Positions 31,272 through 38,463 of a DNA stretch of 52,081 bases are shown here, one piece after another. Made by a program: the position numbers and the translations under genes. The stretch lies in IMG/VR virus record IMGVR_UViG_3300031974_001518, positions 1 through 52,081 of that record, one strand, 5' to 3'. Every line of letters starts with the position of its first letter. Position 1 is the stretch's first letter. The DNA comes from a virus. The notes beneath the pieces are model-generated. The model ran no database searches, was not told where the DNA came from, and saw only the letters and a list, made by a program, of their open reading frames with translations.

Positions 31272-31484
31272 ATGAAAACCGAAACAACCTTGAACTTCAC
31301 AGCCGAGCAACTCAACGAACTGAAGCGCATTGTCGATACCGTTGGATGGTCAACGCGCGACGAAAAGACCGGCCATATTGATACTTATGTGTCAGAGAAC
31401 CGCGTCAAATTCGCGAAGGATCTTGCCGGTGTTCTTGGCCGTATGGATACAGCCGCAATCGTTGGGACATCCGAAGGTCTTTAG
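31272..31484 (+). CDS. Small hypothetical protein, end of right-early module
   Basis: 70 aa from ATG at 31272 (AGGGGA upstream). An in-frame ATG 24 codons earlier lies inside the previous gene. Helical (TAEQLNELKRIVDTVGWSTRD; RVKFAKDLAGVLGRMD). A strong terminator begins 23 bases after the stop. Function unknown. Confidence 0.6.
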   Translation: MKTETTLNFTAEQLNELKRIVDTVGWSTRDEKTGHIDTYVSENRVKFAKDLAGVLGRMDTAAIVGTSEGL

Positions 31485-31506
31485 GCCTACCTTTCCCTCA
31501 TCTTTG

Positions 31507-31531
31507 CCCCGCTCAATGCGGGGTTTTTTTT
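31507..31531 (+). terminator. Rho-independent terminator of the right-early module
   Basis: CCCCGC-TCAAT-GCGGGG followed by eight T. It closes the DUF932 to 70-aa gene transcript and separates it from the late genes. Confidence 0.92.
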
Positions 31532-31622
31532 GTCCCCACGACAGCCTACCTTTGGGGCTTCCCCCGTACTCCCGCCGGTACACCCAGAAAAATACCTAAG
31601 GTCTTGATTCTACTGGCCGTGG

Positions 31623-31681
31623 GGATATTTCGGGGTGTCGGGGGATTTCTAGGGAACCGCCCCGACATTTCGCCGAAATCC
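31623..31681. repeat. Long imperfect hairpin
   Basis: Left arm 31623-31643 pairs with right arm 31660-31681. The outer stem is GGATATTTCGG with CCGAAATCC (one bulged base) and the inner stem is GTGTCGGGG with CCCCGACAT, giving about 18 pairs around a 16-base loop. Repeat copy 5 starts one base after it. Confidence 0.75.
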
Positions 31682-31682
31682 T

Positions 31683-31696
31683 AAATTCTTACCATC
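31683..31696 (+). repeat. A-tract/CTTACCATC repeat, copy 5
   Basis: AAATTCTTACCATC, a shorter A-tract than the other copies, directly after the long hairpin. Confidence 0.65.
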
Positions 31697-31937
31697 GGTG
31701 TTAAACAGACGGGTGCGCCGGACGCGATAAGGGAGGGGAAACCGGCACGGTAAACCTACGGATAGGCCGGCGGGAGTTTCGACAGGCTCGGTGAGGTTTA
31801 CTATCTGGATGATAAGAAGAAAAAAATCAATAACTTAGGGGTAGGCAAGGGTCACTGGGGGTACCCGTACTAGTGCTAGCAATCTCCCCATATTTTTTAT
31901 GGTTTTAGAAAGGGGTGTTTCACGCCAATGTTTCACA

Positions 31938-31956
31938 CGACGGCTTACCGTTGGGG
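31938..31956 (+). repeat. 19-bp inverted repeat, right copy (CTTACCRT element)
   Basis: CGACGGCTTACCGTTGGGG, 18 of 19 positions identical to the - strand at 27395-27413. A partial, internally rearranged copy follows at 31979-32000. Confidence 0.8.
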
Positions 31957-32016
31957 GCCCCAGTAGCCCCAGAGGCCCCGACGGCTTGCCCAATGGTAAC
32001 CAGACAGGCAAAAAGA

Positions 32017-32048
32017 AGCCCCGACAGCAAGGGGATACTGTCAGGGCT
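32017..32048. repeat. Hairpin AGCCCCGACAG / CTGTCAGGGCT
   Basis: Two 11-base arms with one mismatch around a 10-base loop, not followed by a T-run, so it is not a terminator. Confidence 0.7.
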
Positions 32049-32183
32049 ATGGGGCGGGTGGTAAGCGGGGGTAGTGTGAGGGGTTTACCCCGGTGGGCTT
32101 ACAATCCCATTGTACTGCTCAGATTCGCATCCGTCAATACCTACGGAAAATATATTTTTTTTCTCTTAAATTACATGTTCTTG

Positions 32184-32213
32184 TTGACAGAATTAACTAA
32201 CGGTATCCATAAT
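32184..32213 (+). promoter_or_regulatory. Sigma70-like promoter for the packaging/head operon
   Basis: TTGACA (perfect), 18-base spacer, CATAAT (5 of 6), about 170 bases upstream of the small terminase gene, with A+T-rich sequence upstream. It would give a long 5' leader. It is the best promoter match of the window. Confidence 0.7.
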
Positions 32214-32383
32214 GAACCTGTACCGGGGCCGAAATGGCAGGGGAAATCAACTTTTATAGTCCAAGTGAACCAAAGTTCCGAGACCACGGGCCCCCATGTA
32301 CACCCTTTATTCCCTTTTATGCGCGTAAAAAGATACGATAATTACTTTTTTCGTACATATCTAGCACATATGCGTGGTAATCC

Positions 32384-32788
32384 ATGAACCTCCTCCCCCA
32401 GCAACGGAAGAAACGTGAACTCTCCGACCAACAGCAAGCTTTCCTCACCGCACTCTTCGAGAACGGCGGTAACTTCTCGAGAGCTTGCGAGGTGTCGGGT
32501 TACGCGCAAGGTTCCATCGGCCACCTCAAAGAGTCTTTGGCTGACGAGATTATCGAAGGAGCACGGAATATTCTTGCAGGTGGAGCTCTCAAGGCCGCGA
32601 ACAAGCTTGTACGGACCATCGACGCGCCGGAAATCGAGCGTGGAGATAACATACGGCTCCAAGCCGCCGAGTCTCTCCTCAATCGAGTGGGTCTCGGGAA
32701 GCAAGAAACTCATAATGTCAACGTCCAAGCTGTACATGGGGTGGTACTACTCCCCCCGAAGAAAGAGATGGTTGTAGACACCCAGTAG
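32384..32788 (+). CDS. terS: Terminase small subunit
   Basis: 134 aa. The N-terminal half contains a helix-turn-helix (LSDQQQAFLTALFENGGNFSRACEVSGYAQGSIGHL) typical of small terminases, which recognise phage DNA to start packaging. The central helix (KAANKLVRTIDAPEIERGDNIRLQAAESLLNRVGL) is the usual oligomerisation segment, ending with the LLNRVGL signature often seen in this family. It lies 3 bases before the large subunit and just after the structured noncoding region that could be its binding site. Confidence 0.85.
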   Translation: MNLLPQQRKKRELSDQQQAFLTALFENGGNFSRACEVSGYAQGSIGHLKESLADEIIEGARNILAGGALKAANKLVRTIDAPEIERGDNIRLQAAESLLNRVGLGKQETHNVNVQAVHGVVLLPPKKEMVVDTQ

Positions 32789-32791
32789 TTT

Positions 32792-34495
32792 ATGTCGGAT
32801 ACACCCGAAGAGACAGTCCCGAAGAAACGTGGACGCCCAAAAAAAGACCCGAATGCACCCAAAAGCCGTTATAACCTCTCGACGGCTGAAAAAGCCCGTC
32901 GGGCAACACAGGCGAGTATCCGACGGTCCAAAAAAGAGGCGGAAAGGAAGAAAGCGGCCGCCGAGAAGCAAAATCAGAGAGCAAATCAACGAATTAGAGC
33001 CGCCTCGAAGGTAGAAACAGCCCTCCAAGGCGAAAAGTCACGTGTAATCGACCAAGGAGACGTGAATGCACTACCTAAAGCTGTTCAAGATCTCGTTGGC
33101 GAATCTGAGGTTGTCTTTAAAGCGAACGAAGGACCTCAGGAAGACTTTCTCAGTGCCCCTGAACAGGATGTTCTATACGGTGGGGCGGCCGGAGGCGGAA
33201 AGAGTTTCGCTCTTCTTGCTGATCCTCTCCGCTATTGTCATAACCCAAATCACCGCGGGCTTCTTTTACGCCGTACTCTCGATGAATTGACTGAACTCAT
33301 ATCGAAGTCGAGACAATTGTATCCCAAAGCGTTTCCCGGTGCCGTATTCCGTGAAAGTAAGTCGACGTGGGTCTTCCCCTCTGGGGCTACTATATGGTTT
33401 TCCTACCTCGATAAAGATAAAGACGTAACACGATACCAAGGGCAAGCATTTAACTGGATCGCCATCGATGAAATTACCCAGTACCCCACCTCCTATGTCT
33501 GGGACTATCTACGGTCACGTCTTCGTTCAACAGACCCCGAGCTCTCTCAAAATCTCTCCATGCGTTGTACGGCAAACCCCGGCGGAGTTGGAGGATGGTG
33601 GGTCAAAAAGATGTACATCGATCAGGGAGACCCCGGTAAGCCTTTCGTTCCCACCGATCTGGAGTCAGGAAAGGCATACGTATACCCTGAGGGACATGAG
33701 AAGGCAGGCAAGCCGCTCTATTGGCGAAAATTTGTACCGGCCCGCCTCACCGACAATCCATACCTCATGCGGGACGGACAGTACGAAGCAATGCTCCTTT
33801 CCTTACCAGAGGTGGAGCGTAAACGCTTGCTCGAAGGAGATTGGGATGTCGCCGAAGGTTGTGCATTCCCCGAGTTCCATAAGTCCAAGCACGTTGTCGA
33901 TCCTTACGATTTACCCACCAACTGGCCGAGAATCAGAGCGGCCGACTACGGCTACGCAAGCCCTTCGTGCATACTCTGGGGTGCAATCGATTGGGACAAC
34001 AACATATGGGTCTATCGAGAACTTTACGTAAAACACTTTACAGCGGAGCAATTGGCCGCTAAAATATTGGAGTTAGAGGAGTATGATCCCCAGATGCACT
34101 ACGCAGTGCTGGACTCCTCCTGCTGGAACCGTGTAGGTTACGGCCCTTCCATCGCTGAGACGATGATACGGATGGGATGTCGTTGGACACCCTCAGATCG
34201 TAACAGAATATCAGGCAAGATGGAAATCCACCGACGACTCGGGGATAACGAGTTCACCGGAGAGCCTACAGTTAAGTTCTTCAACACGTGCACAAATATA
34301 ATAAAACAACTCGCTGGAATCCCACTATCTAAAACAAATTCTGAGGACGTAGACACGAAGGCTGAAGACCACGCCTATGACGCGCTACGTTATATGTTGA
34401 TGACACGAACCTCAGGTTACGTCTCTATCCACAAAACACTCAACGACATCAAGAATAGCACGTTCCAGCCACAGGATTCAACCTTCGGATATTAA
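32792..34495 (+). CDS. terL: Terminase large subunit (packaging ATPase/nuclease)
   Basis: 567 aa. An unusual basic, charged extension (about residues 8-75, KKRGRPKKDP then Arg/Lys/Ala-rich) precedes the motor. Walker A is GGAAGGGKS (130-138), Walker B with catalytic Glu is WIAIDEIT (Asp226, Glu227). RNase H-like nuclease acidic residues are Asp385 (AADYGY), Asp441 (VLDSSCWN) and Asp530 (HAYDALRY). It drives DNA into the prohead and cuts concatemers. The KKRGRPKK motif looks like an AT-hook and may bind DNA. Classic order terS-terL. Confidence 0.95.
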   Translation: MSDTPEETVPKKRGRPKKDPNAPKSRYNLSTAEKARRATQASIRRSKKEAERKKAAAEKQNQRANQRIRAASKVETALQGEKSRVIDQGDVNALPKAVQDLVGESEVVFKANEGPQEDFLSAPEQDVLYGGAAGGGKSFALLADPLRYCHNPNHRGLLLRRTLDELTELISKSRQLYPKAFPGAVFRESKSTWVFPSGATIWFSYLDKDKDVTRYQGQAFNWIAIDEITQYPTSYVWDYLRSRLRSTDPELSQNLSMRCTANPGGVGGWWVKKMYIDQGDPGKPFVPTDLESGKAYVYPEGHEKAGKPLYWRKFVPARLTDNPYLMRDGQYEAMLLSLPEVERKRLLEGDWDVAEGCAFPEFHKSKHVVDPYDLPTNWPRIRAADYGYASPSCILWGAIDWDNNIWVYRELYVKHFTAEQLAAKILELEEYDPQMHYAVLDSSCWNRVGYGPSIAETMIRMGCRWTPSDRNRISGKMEIHRRLGDNEFTGEPTVKFFNTCTNIIKQLAGIPLSKTNSEDVDTKAEDHAYDALRYMLMTRTSGYVSIHKTLNDIKNSTFQPQDSTFGY

Positions 34496-34497
34496 GA

Positions 34498-36111
34498 ATG
34501 GCAGAATTTGACCCGAATACAGTCACAGTAGGCGAACTAGCGAAGATCTACTCGGAAGAGCAGGAGCTTGTTAACCCATTAAACTTGGGCACTATCCTGA
34601 AAGAGTACAAAGATCAGCCTGCTTTGGCTTTTTTTGCAGAAGAAGAAGGTCAGCTTTCTCTAGCTCGTCAGGCGATAAAAGACGCTCAAGGGACTGCTAC
34701 TGAAAACGCCGTAAAGGGTGCGCTAAAGAACATGCGCTACCTGAGTAATCGTCTGTACAATGCATATGATAGAAATCCTCCACCTTTCCTTATCTCCAAC
34801 GAAAAGAACACACCGAAGATAGCTCAAGAGTTTTTTGGTGTCAAAGAGCCGCCAAAAGCTGTTTCGACGTTACAAGTAAACACAGATCCTGAAGTTCGTA
34901 AGCAGTACGTACAAGAACTCATGGACTACGCGGCGAATAACCCAGACAAGAAGCCCCACGTACGGGCGATTTTATTTGGACTAAATACCGGGTTCCGTCC
35001 TAATGCCAATATCGGTGTTACAACAGGACAATATATCCCTTCTAAAGGTGCGCTCTACATTCGTCCTGAAGTAACGGGAGCCAAAGGTAGACCTATCTCT
35101 GTTCCGCTTAATGATATTGCGGATTCGATGTTGCAACAACAACTCGCAGATTACAAGGACGCGATTTCATCTACTGGTAAAATTTGGGTAGATGCAGAAG
35201 GTAAGCCTTTAAAAACTTCCGATATTAACGCTGTTCTTGAAGAGATTAAAGTACCTAACCTAATTTACGATGAAAAGACAGGTGAATACTTCGACTCTTT
35301 TAAACCAAAGGATACTGATGGTACTAAATTCGGAATGTCTTTGTTCCGTAACTATCACACCGCGGTAGGTCGTAAGATCGGAATGAACGATCTCATTCTC
35401 GCCAAGCTACAAGGGCGGAGTACGAAAAGCTACGGTAAAGGCTCTACAGGTGAGTTGTCGACATATGACTCCAACTTCCCCGGTGATGTATCAGACTACG
35501 AGCGTGAGCAAGCCAACATGCTGACCGAAGAGTATGGTCCTGCTATTGAAACAGCAAAGAAGAATACCCGTAGCCTAGTCGACCCTACTTTCGACTTCGA
35601 CTGGGGTGGAGACTACGACACAGTCAAGACACGCATCACAGAGCGCACAGAAGGCTTTGGGAGCGACTATTTCAAACGAGAGGTAGTAGCCCCTTCCGAA
35701 ACGGCTACATCCGCTCCTAAGGCTCCTAAGGGGCTCACAGAGGAAGAGAAGGCCGGCGTTCTCAAAAGATTGACGGACTGGTCGAAGGGAGCTCTCGATA
35801 GCCCCACGACAAAAGCCATCGCTGGTATCGGTCTCACCGGTATGGGGATATCCGCCGCGCAAAGACTCGAAGCGGCAGAAGAACGTGTTTCGGCTGGTGA
35901 AGGCGAGATGCCTGCCTACCTCAAGGAAGGTGCACGGTTTGTTGCAGAAGAATTTACTCCTGCGGGGTTCGTTGAACCTGCGAAGGAAGTAATCGGTGCC
36001 GGTCTCAAAGCGGGGGCTGAAGCGGCACAGAAAGAAGCGGAAGAGAAGGGCATCTCCGGAGATATTGAAGCCCAGATCAGAAGCGTACTCGGAGTTCCCC
36101 CGCAGTTCTAA
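34498..36111 (+). CDS. Tyrosine-recombinase-like protein with degenerate active site
   Basis: 537 aa. Residues about 155-325 follow the tyrosine recombinase catalytic domain: LNTGFRPNANIGV with Arg167 (first Arg), a beta-hairpin with Lys196 (TGAKGRPISVPL), then SLFRNYHTAVGRKIG with Arg284 (second Arg) and LQGRS (box corresponding to LGHS). The His of HxxR is Ser281, and the LGH His is Arg307. Tyr312 or Tyr323 could be the nucleophile. The N-terminal 150 residues may be the core-binding domain. About 200 extra residues follow, with an Ala/Gly hydrophobic patch (IAGIGLTGMGISA) and charged helices. It sits 2 bases after terL and before the portal gene, in a head/packaging operon, not near an att site or repressor. 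It may act in concatemer processing, or be a repurposed structural protein. Confidence 0.6.
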   Translation: MAEFDPNTVTVGELAKIYSEEQELVNPLNLGTILKEYKDQPALAFFAEEEGQLSLARQAIKDAQGTATENAVKGALKNMRYLSNRLYNAYDRNPPPFLISNEKNTPKIAQEFFGVKEPPKAVSTLQVNTDPEVRKQYVQELMDYAANNPDKKPHVRAILFGLNTGFRPNANIGVTTGQYIPSKGALYIRPEVTGAKGRPISVPLNDIADSMLQQQLADYKDAISSTGKIWVDAEGKPLKTSDINAVLEEIKVPNLIYDEKTGEYFDSFKPKDTDGTKFGMSLFRNYHTAVGRKIGMNDLILAKLQGRSTKSYGKGSTGELSTYDSNFPGDVSDYEREQANMLTEEYGPAIETAKKNTRSLVDPTFDFDWGGDYDTVKTRITERTEGFGSDYFKREVVAPSETATSAPKAPKGLTEEEKAGVLKRLTDWSKGALDSPTTKAIAGIGLTGMGISAAQRLEAAEERVSAGEGEMPAYLKEGARFVAEEFTPAGFVEPAKEVIGAGLKAGAEAAQKEAEEKGISGDIEAQIRSVLGVPPQF

Positions 36112-36134
36112 AAACTTAGCTAAGGAATAATAAA

Positions 36135-36335
36135 ATGAAATACTCAGAAGCAGACATCATGAATGCTGATAAAAAAGGCATCGACTACAATTGTGGCGAA
36201 AACAACCTGTACCGTGAAAGTGCAGACTTCGACACAGTAGCAAAGACAGACGTATTGATCGAAAACGCACCTAAGTCAGGTAAGAGCGCACCTCTCGACT
36301 CTATGATCTTAAACTCAGATAAGCAACCTGTATAA
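36135..36335 (+). CDS. Small hypothetical protein before portal
   Basis: 66 aa with AAGGA before the ATG. Asp/Asn/Lys-rich and probably little structured (IMNADKKGIDYNCGENNLYRES), ending in SAPLDSMILNSDKQPV. No family recognised. The gene has tidy spacing (23 bases after, 12 before neighbours) in the head operon, so a virion or assembly role is possible. Confidence 0.55.
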   Translation: MKYSEADIMNADKKGIDYNCGENNLYRESADFDTVAKTDVLIENAPKSGKSAPLDSMILNSDKQPV

Positions 36336-36347
36336 AGGTAATTAAAT

Positions 36348-38432
36348 ATGTCTGACGGGTTTATCCAACCTGCGGATGATGGACAGGTACAAGTCCAGAA
36401 CGCCGCGGAGCAAATGCCGGGATTAGCTGGATTTATCCAGAACCGGTTCGAGGATTCTGAAAATGGACGCCGCACGTTCGAGCAACGGTGGCTCCAAGCA
36501 TACAAGAATTTCCGCGGCATTTATGATTCATCTACACAGTATCGTGATTCCGAACGCTCCAAAGTGTTTATTAAGATCACGAAAACTAAGGTCTTGGCGG
36601 CTTACGGCCAGATCATCGACATTCTCTTCGCGAATAAAAAGTTCCCGATTGTGGTGGAGTCTACTCCCGTACCTGAAGGAATCGCAGAGTTTGCAAAGAT
36701 GCCGAGTCCTGTGGATCAAGTGTTGGAAGACCCGTACGGATATCCGGGGGATGGGCGTGAGCTCGAACCCGGTGCTACCCGTCTCGGTCCCTACTCCGCC
36801 AGTGGTGCGGTAGAGGGCAAAGCCCGTATCGGCGAGCCACAGGTAGAGCCAGCGGCTGAGGCGGCCCGCATACTCGAGAAGGTCATCCATGACCAGTTGC
36901 TCGACACCAACGCAGTGAACGTATTGCGTAACTCTGTTTTTGAAGCGTCACTTCTCGGTACGGGTATCGTGAAAGGGCCTTTCAACTTCTACAAGCGTGT
37001 CCACAAGTGGGAGCGTGATGAGGAAGGAAGCAGGATGTACACCCCGGATGAGAAGGTGACTCCACGTATCGAGCACGTCTCTTGTTGGGATTTCCACCCT
37101 GACCCCTCCGCAACGAGTATCGATGACTGTGAGTACGCTATCCAGCGTCACCGCATGAATCGCCAGCAGTTGCGTAACCTAATGAGTTTACCGTACTTCG
37201 ACTCCGTCGCGATTGAGAATGCGATTGTGAAGGGGCCGAACTACGAAGACAAGTACTACGAAGACACTATCCGTGAGGATGATACCGAGCCGTACTACCA
37301 AGAGAATCGGTATGAGGTTCTCGAGTACTGGGGAATGCTCGACGCGAAGCTAGCCCGCGAGGTTGGCCTTGAGCTCCCTGAGAATATTAACGAATTAGAT
37401 CAGGTGCAGATCAATGCGTGGGTGTGTGGCACGGAAGTTCTCCGTTGTGTACTCAACCCATTCACACCTGCACGTATTCCATTCCACGCTTTCCCTTACG
37501 AAGTTAACCCTTACCAATTGTGGGGCGTCGGAGTTGCAGAAAACATGGAAGATGCACAGATGCTCATGAACGGGCACGTGCGTATGGCAATCGACAACTT
37601 GGCCCTCGCAGGCAATCTCGTATTCGACGTGGATGAGGCAAGCCTCGTTCCCGGCCAGAACTTCGATATATTCCCCGGTAAGGTTTTCCGGAGACAGTCT
37701 GGCGTCACAGGTACAGCGATCAACGGGCTCAAGTTCCCGAACACTGCCCCTGAGAATATCCAGATGTACCAGATTGCTCGCCAGTTGTCGGATGAAGAGA
37801 CAGGTATCCCGAGCATCATGCACGGACAGACCGGTGTATCAGGCACAGGCCGCACCTCCTCCGGTCTATCAATGTTGATGAATGCAGGAGCGCAGTCAGT
37901 CAAGACAGTGATTAAGAACATCGATGACTACATGTTGAAGCCCCTCGGGGAAGCGTACTTCCAGTGGAATATGCAATACAACGATGAGTCGCCGGATGTT
38001 GTTGGGGACCTCGAGATCAAGCCACGGGGCACTTCGGCTGTTATGCAGAAAGAAGTTCGCTCACAGCGTCTCACAACTCTTCTCCAGACTGTTGCAAATC
38101 CGATGCTCGCTCCGTTTGTCAAGTTACCAAACTTGGTTCGCGAGCTCGCTATCGCACAGGACATCGACCCCGACCAACTCGTGAATGATGTCAATGAAGC
38201 CCAGCTATACGCTGAAGTACTAAAAGGTATGCAGAATGTTCAACAAGGAACAGGCCCAGAAGGTGGCCCCGCTGGTCAACAACCCGCAGGCATGGGAAGC
38301 CCTGACGGCTTATCTGGCGGATCTCCACCAGTTGACGCTTCGGGGGTTGGTAACAGCACAATCGGAACGGGAAATGTTCCAGTTGCAGGGGAAGATGGCT
38401 TTACTGGACAGCCTCCAGAGCCTCAAGGATAA
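36348..38432 (+). CDS. Portal protein (head-tail connector)
   Basis: 694 aa, the right size for podovirus portals. It has a long helical and beta body with QIIDILFANKKFPIVV near residue 85, a YEVLEYWGMLDAKLA wing strand, and a central conserved-looking GVAENMEDAQMLMNGHVRMAIDNLALAGN that fits portal families. After about residue 615 it is a low-complexity Gly/Pro/Gln tail. The portal forms the dodecameric ring through which DNA is packaged and ejected. The 3' end is overlapped for 197 bases by a second gene in another frame, which explains the odd tail composition. Confidence 0.85.
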   Translation: MSDGFIQPADDGQVQVQNAAEQMPGLAGFIQNRFEDSENGRRTFEQRWLQAYKNFRGIYDSSTQYRDSERSKVFIKITKTKVLAAYGQIIDILFANKKFPIVVESTPVPEGIAEFAKMPSPVDQVLEDPYGYPGDGRELEPGATRLGPYSASGAVEGKARIGEPQVEPAAEAARILEKVIHDQLLDTNAVNVLRNSVFEASLLGTGIVKGPFNFYKRVHKWERDEEGSRMYTPDEKVTPRIEHVSCWDFHPDPSATSIDDCEYAIQRHRMNRQQLRNLMSLPYFDSVAIENAIVKGPNYEDKYYEDTIREDDTEPYYQENRYEVLEYWGMLDAKLAREVGLELPENINELDQVQINAWVCGTEVLRCVLNPFTPARIPFHAFPYEVNPYQLWGVGVAENMEDAQMLMNGHVRMAIDNLALAGNLVFDVDEASLVPGQNFDIFPGKVFRRQSGVTGTAINGLKFPNTAPENIQMYQIARQLSDEETGIPSIMHGQTGVSGTGRTSSGLSMLMNAGAQSVKTVIKNIDDYMLKPLGEAYFQWNMQYNDESPDVVGDLEIKPRGTSAVMQKEVRSQRLTTLLQTVANPMLAPFVKLPNLVRELAIAQDIDPDQLVNDVNEAQLYAEVLKGMQNVQQGTGPEGGPAGQQPAGMGSPDGLSGGSPPVDASGVGNSTIGTGNVPVAGEDGFTGQPPEPQG

Positions 38433-38463
38433 CCATAGGGCGGTGATCGACAATGGCGGTTAA
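38236..38463 (+). CDS. Out-of-frame gene overlapping the portal 3' end
   Basis: 75 aa, read +1 relative to the portal. The protein is well formed: QAWEALTAYLADLHQLTLRGLVTAQSEREMFQLQGKMALLDSLQSLKD is an amphipathic helical pair. It resembles the small helical proteins commonly encoded right after phage portal genes (AWexLxxYL...QGxxxxLxxLxxL pattern). It overlaps the portal by 197 bases and the next gene by 11. The portal's sequence in the overlap is only low-complexity Gly/Pro, so this frame is likely the older or the constrained one. Confidence 0.7.
   Translation: MFNKEQAQKVAPLVNNPQAWEALTAYLADLHQLTLRGLVTAQSEREMFQLQGKMALLDSLQSLKDNHRAVIDNGG

Larger units (their letters stand above)
31532..32383. 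other. 852-base structured noncoding region before terminase
   Basis: The longest gene-free stretch of the genome. It contains a long imperfect hairpin (31623-31681), repeat copy 5 (31683-31696), an 8-bp dyad GTAAACCT/AGGTTTAC (31750-31801), the right copy of the 19-bp element (31938-31956) with a rearranged half-copy (31979-32000), an 11-bp near-perfect hairpin (32017-32048), an A+T-rich patch (about 32145-32180) and a promoter (32184-32213). Several GCCCCGAC-like boxes recur. This is a candidate replication origin and/or packaging site; both are inferences from structure and from its place directly before the small terminase gene. Confidence 0.55.

Noticed and set aside
31899-32387. 162-codon open frame on the + strand
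   Set aside because: It spans the 19-bp repeat, hairpins and the best promoter, has Arg/Gly/Pro-rich shadow-like composition and no ribosome site. Treated as noncoding.
34498-36111. Evidence of a temperate lifestyle from the recombinase-like gene
   Set aside because: No repressor, excisionase or attachment site was seen, the active site is altered, and the gene sits in the late head operon.
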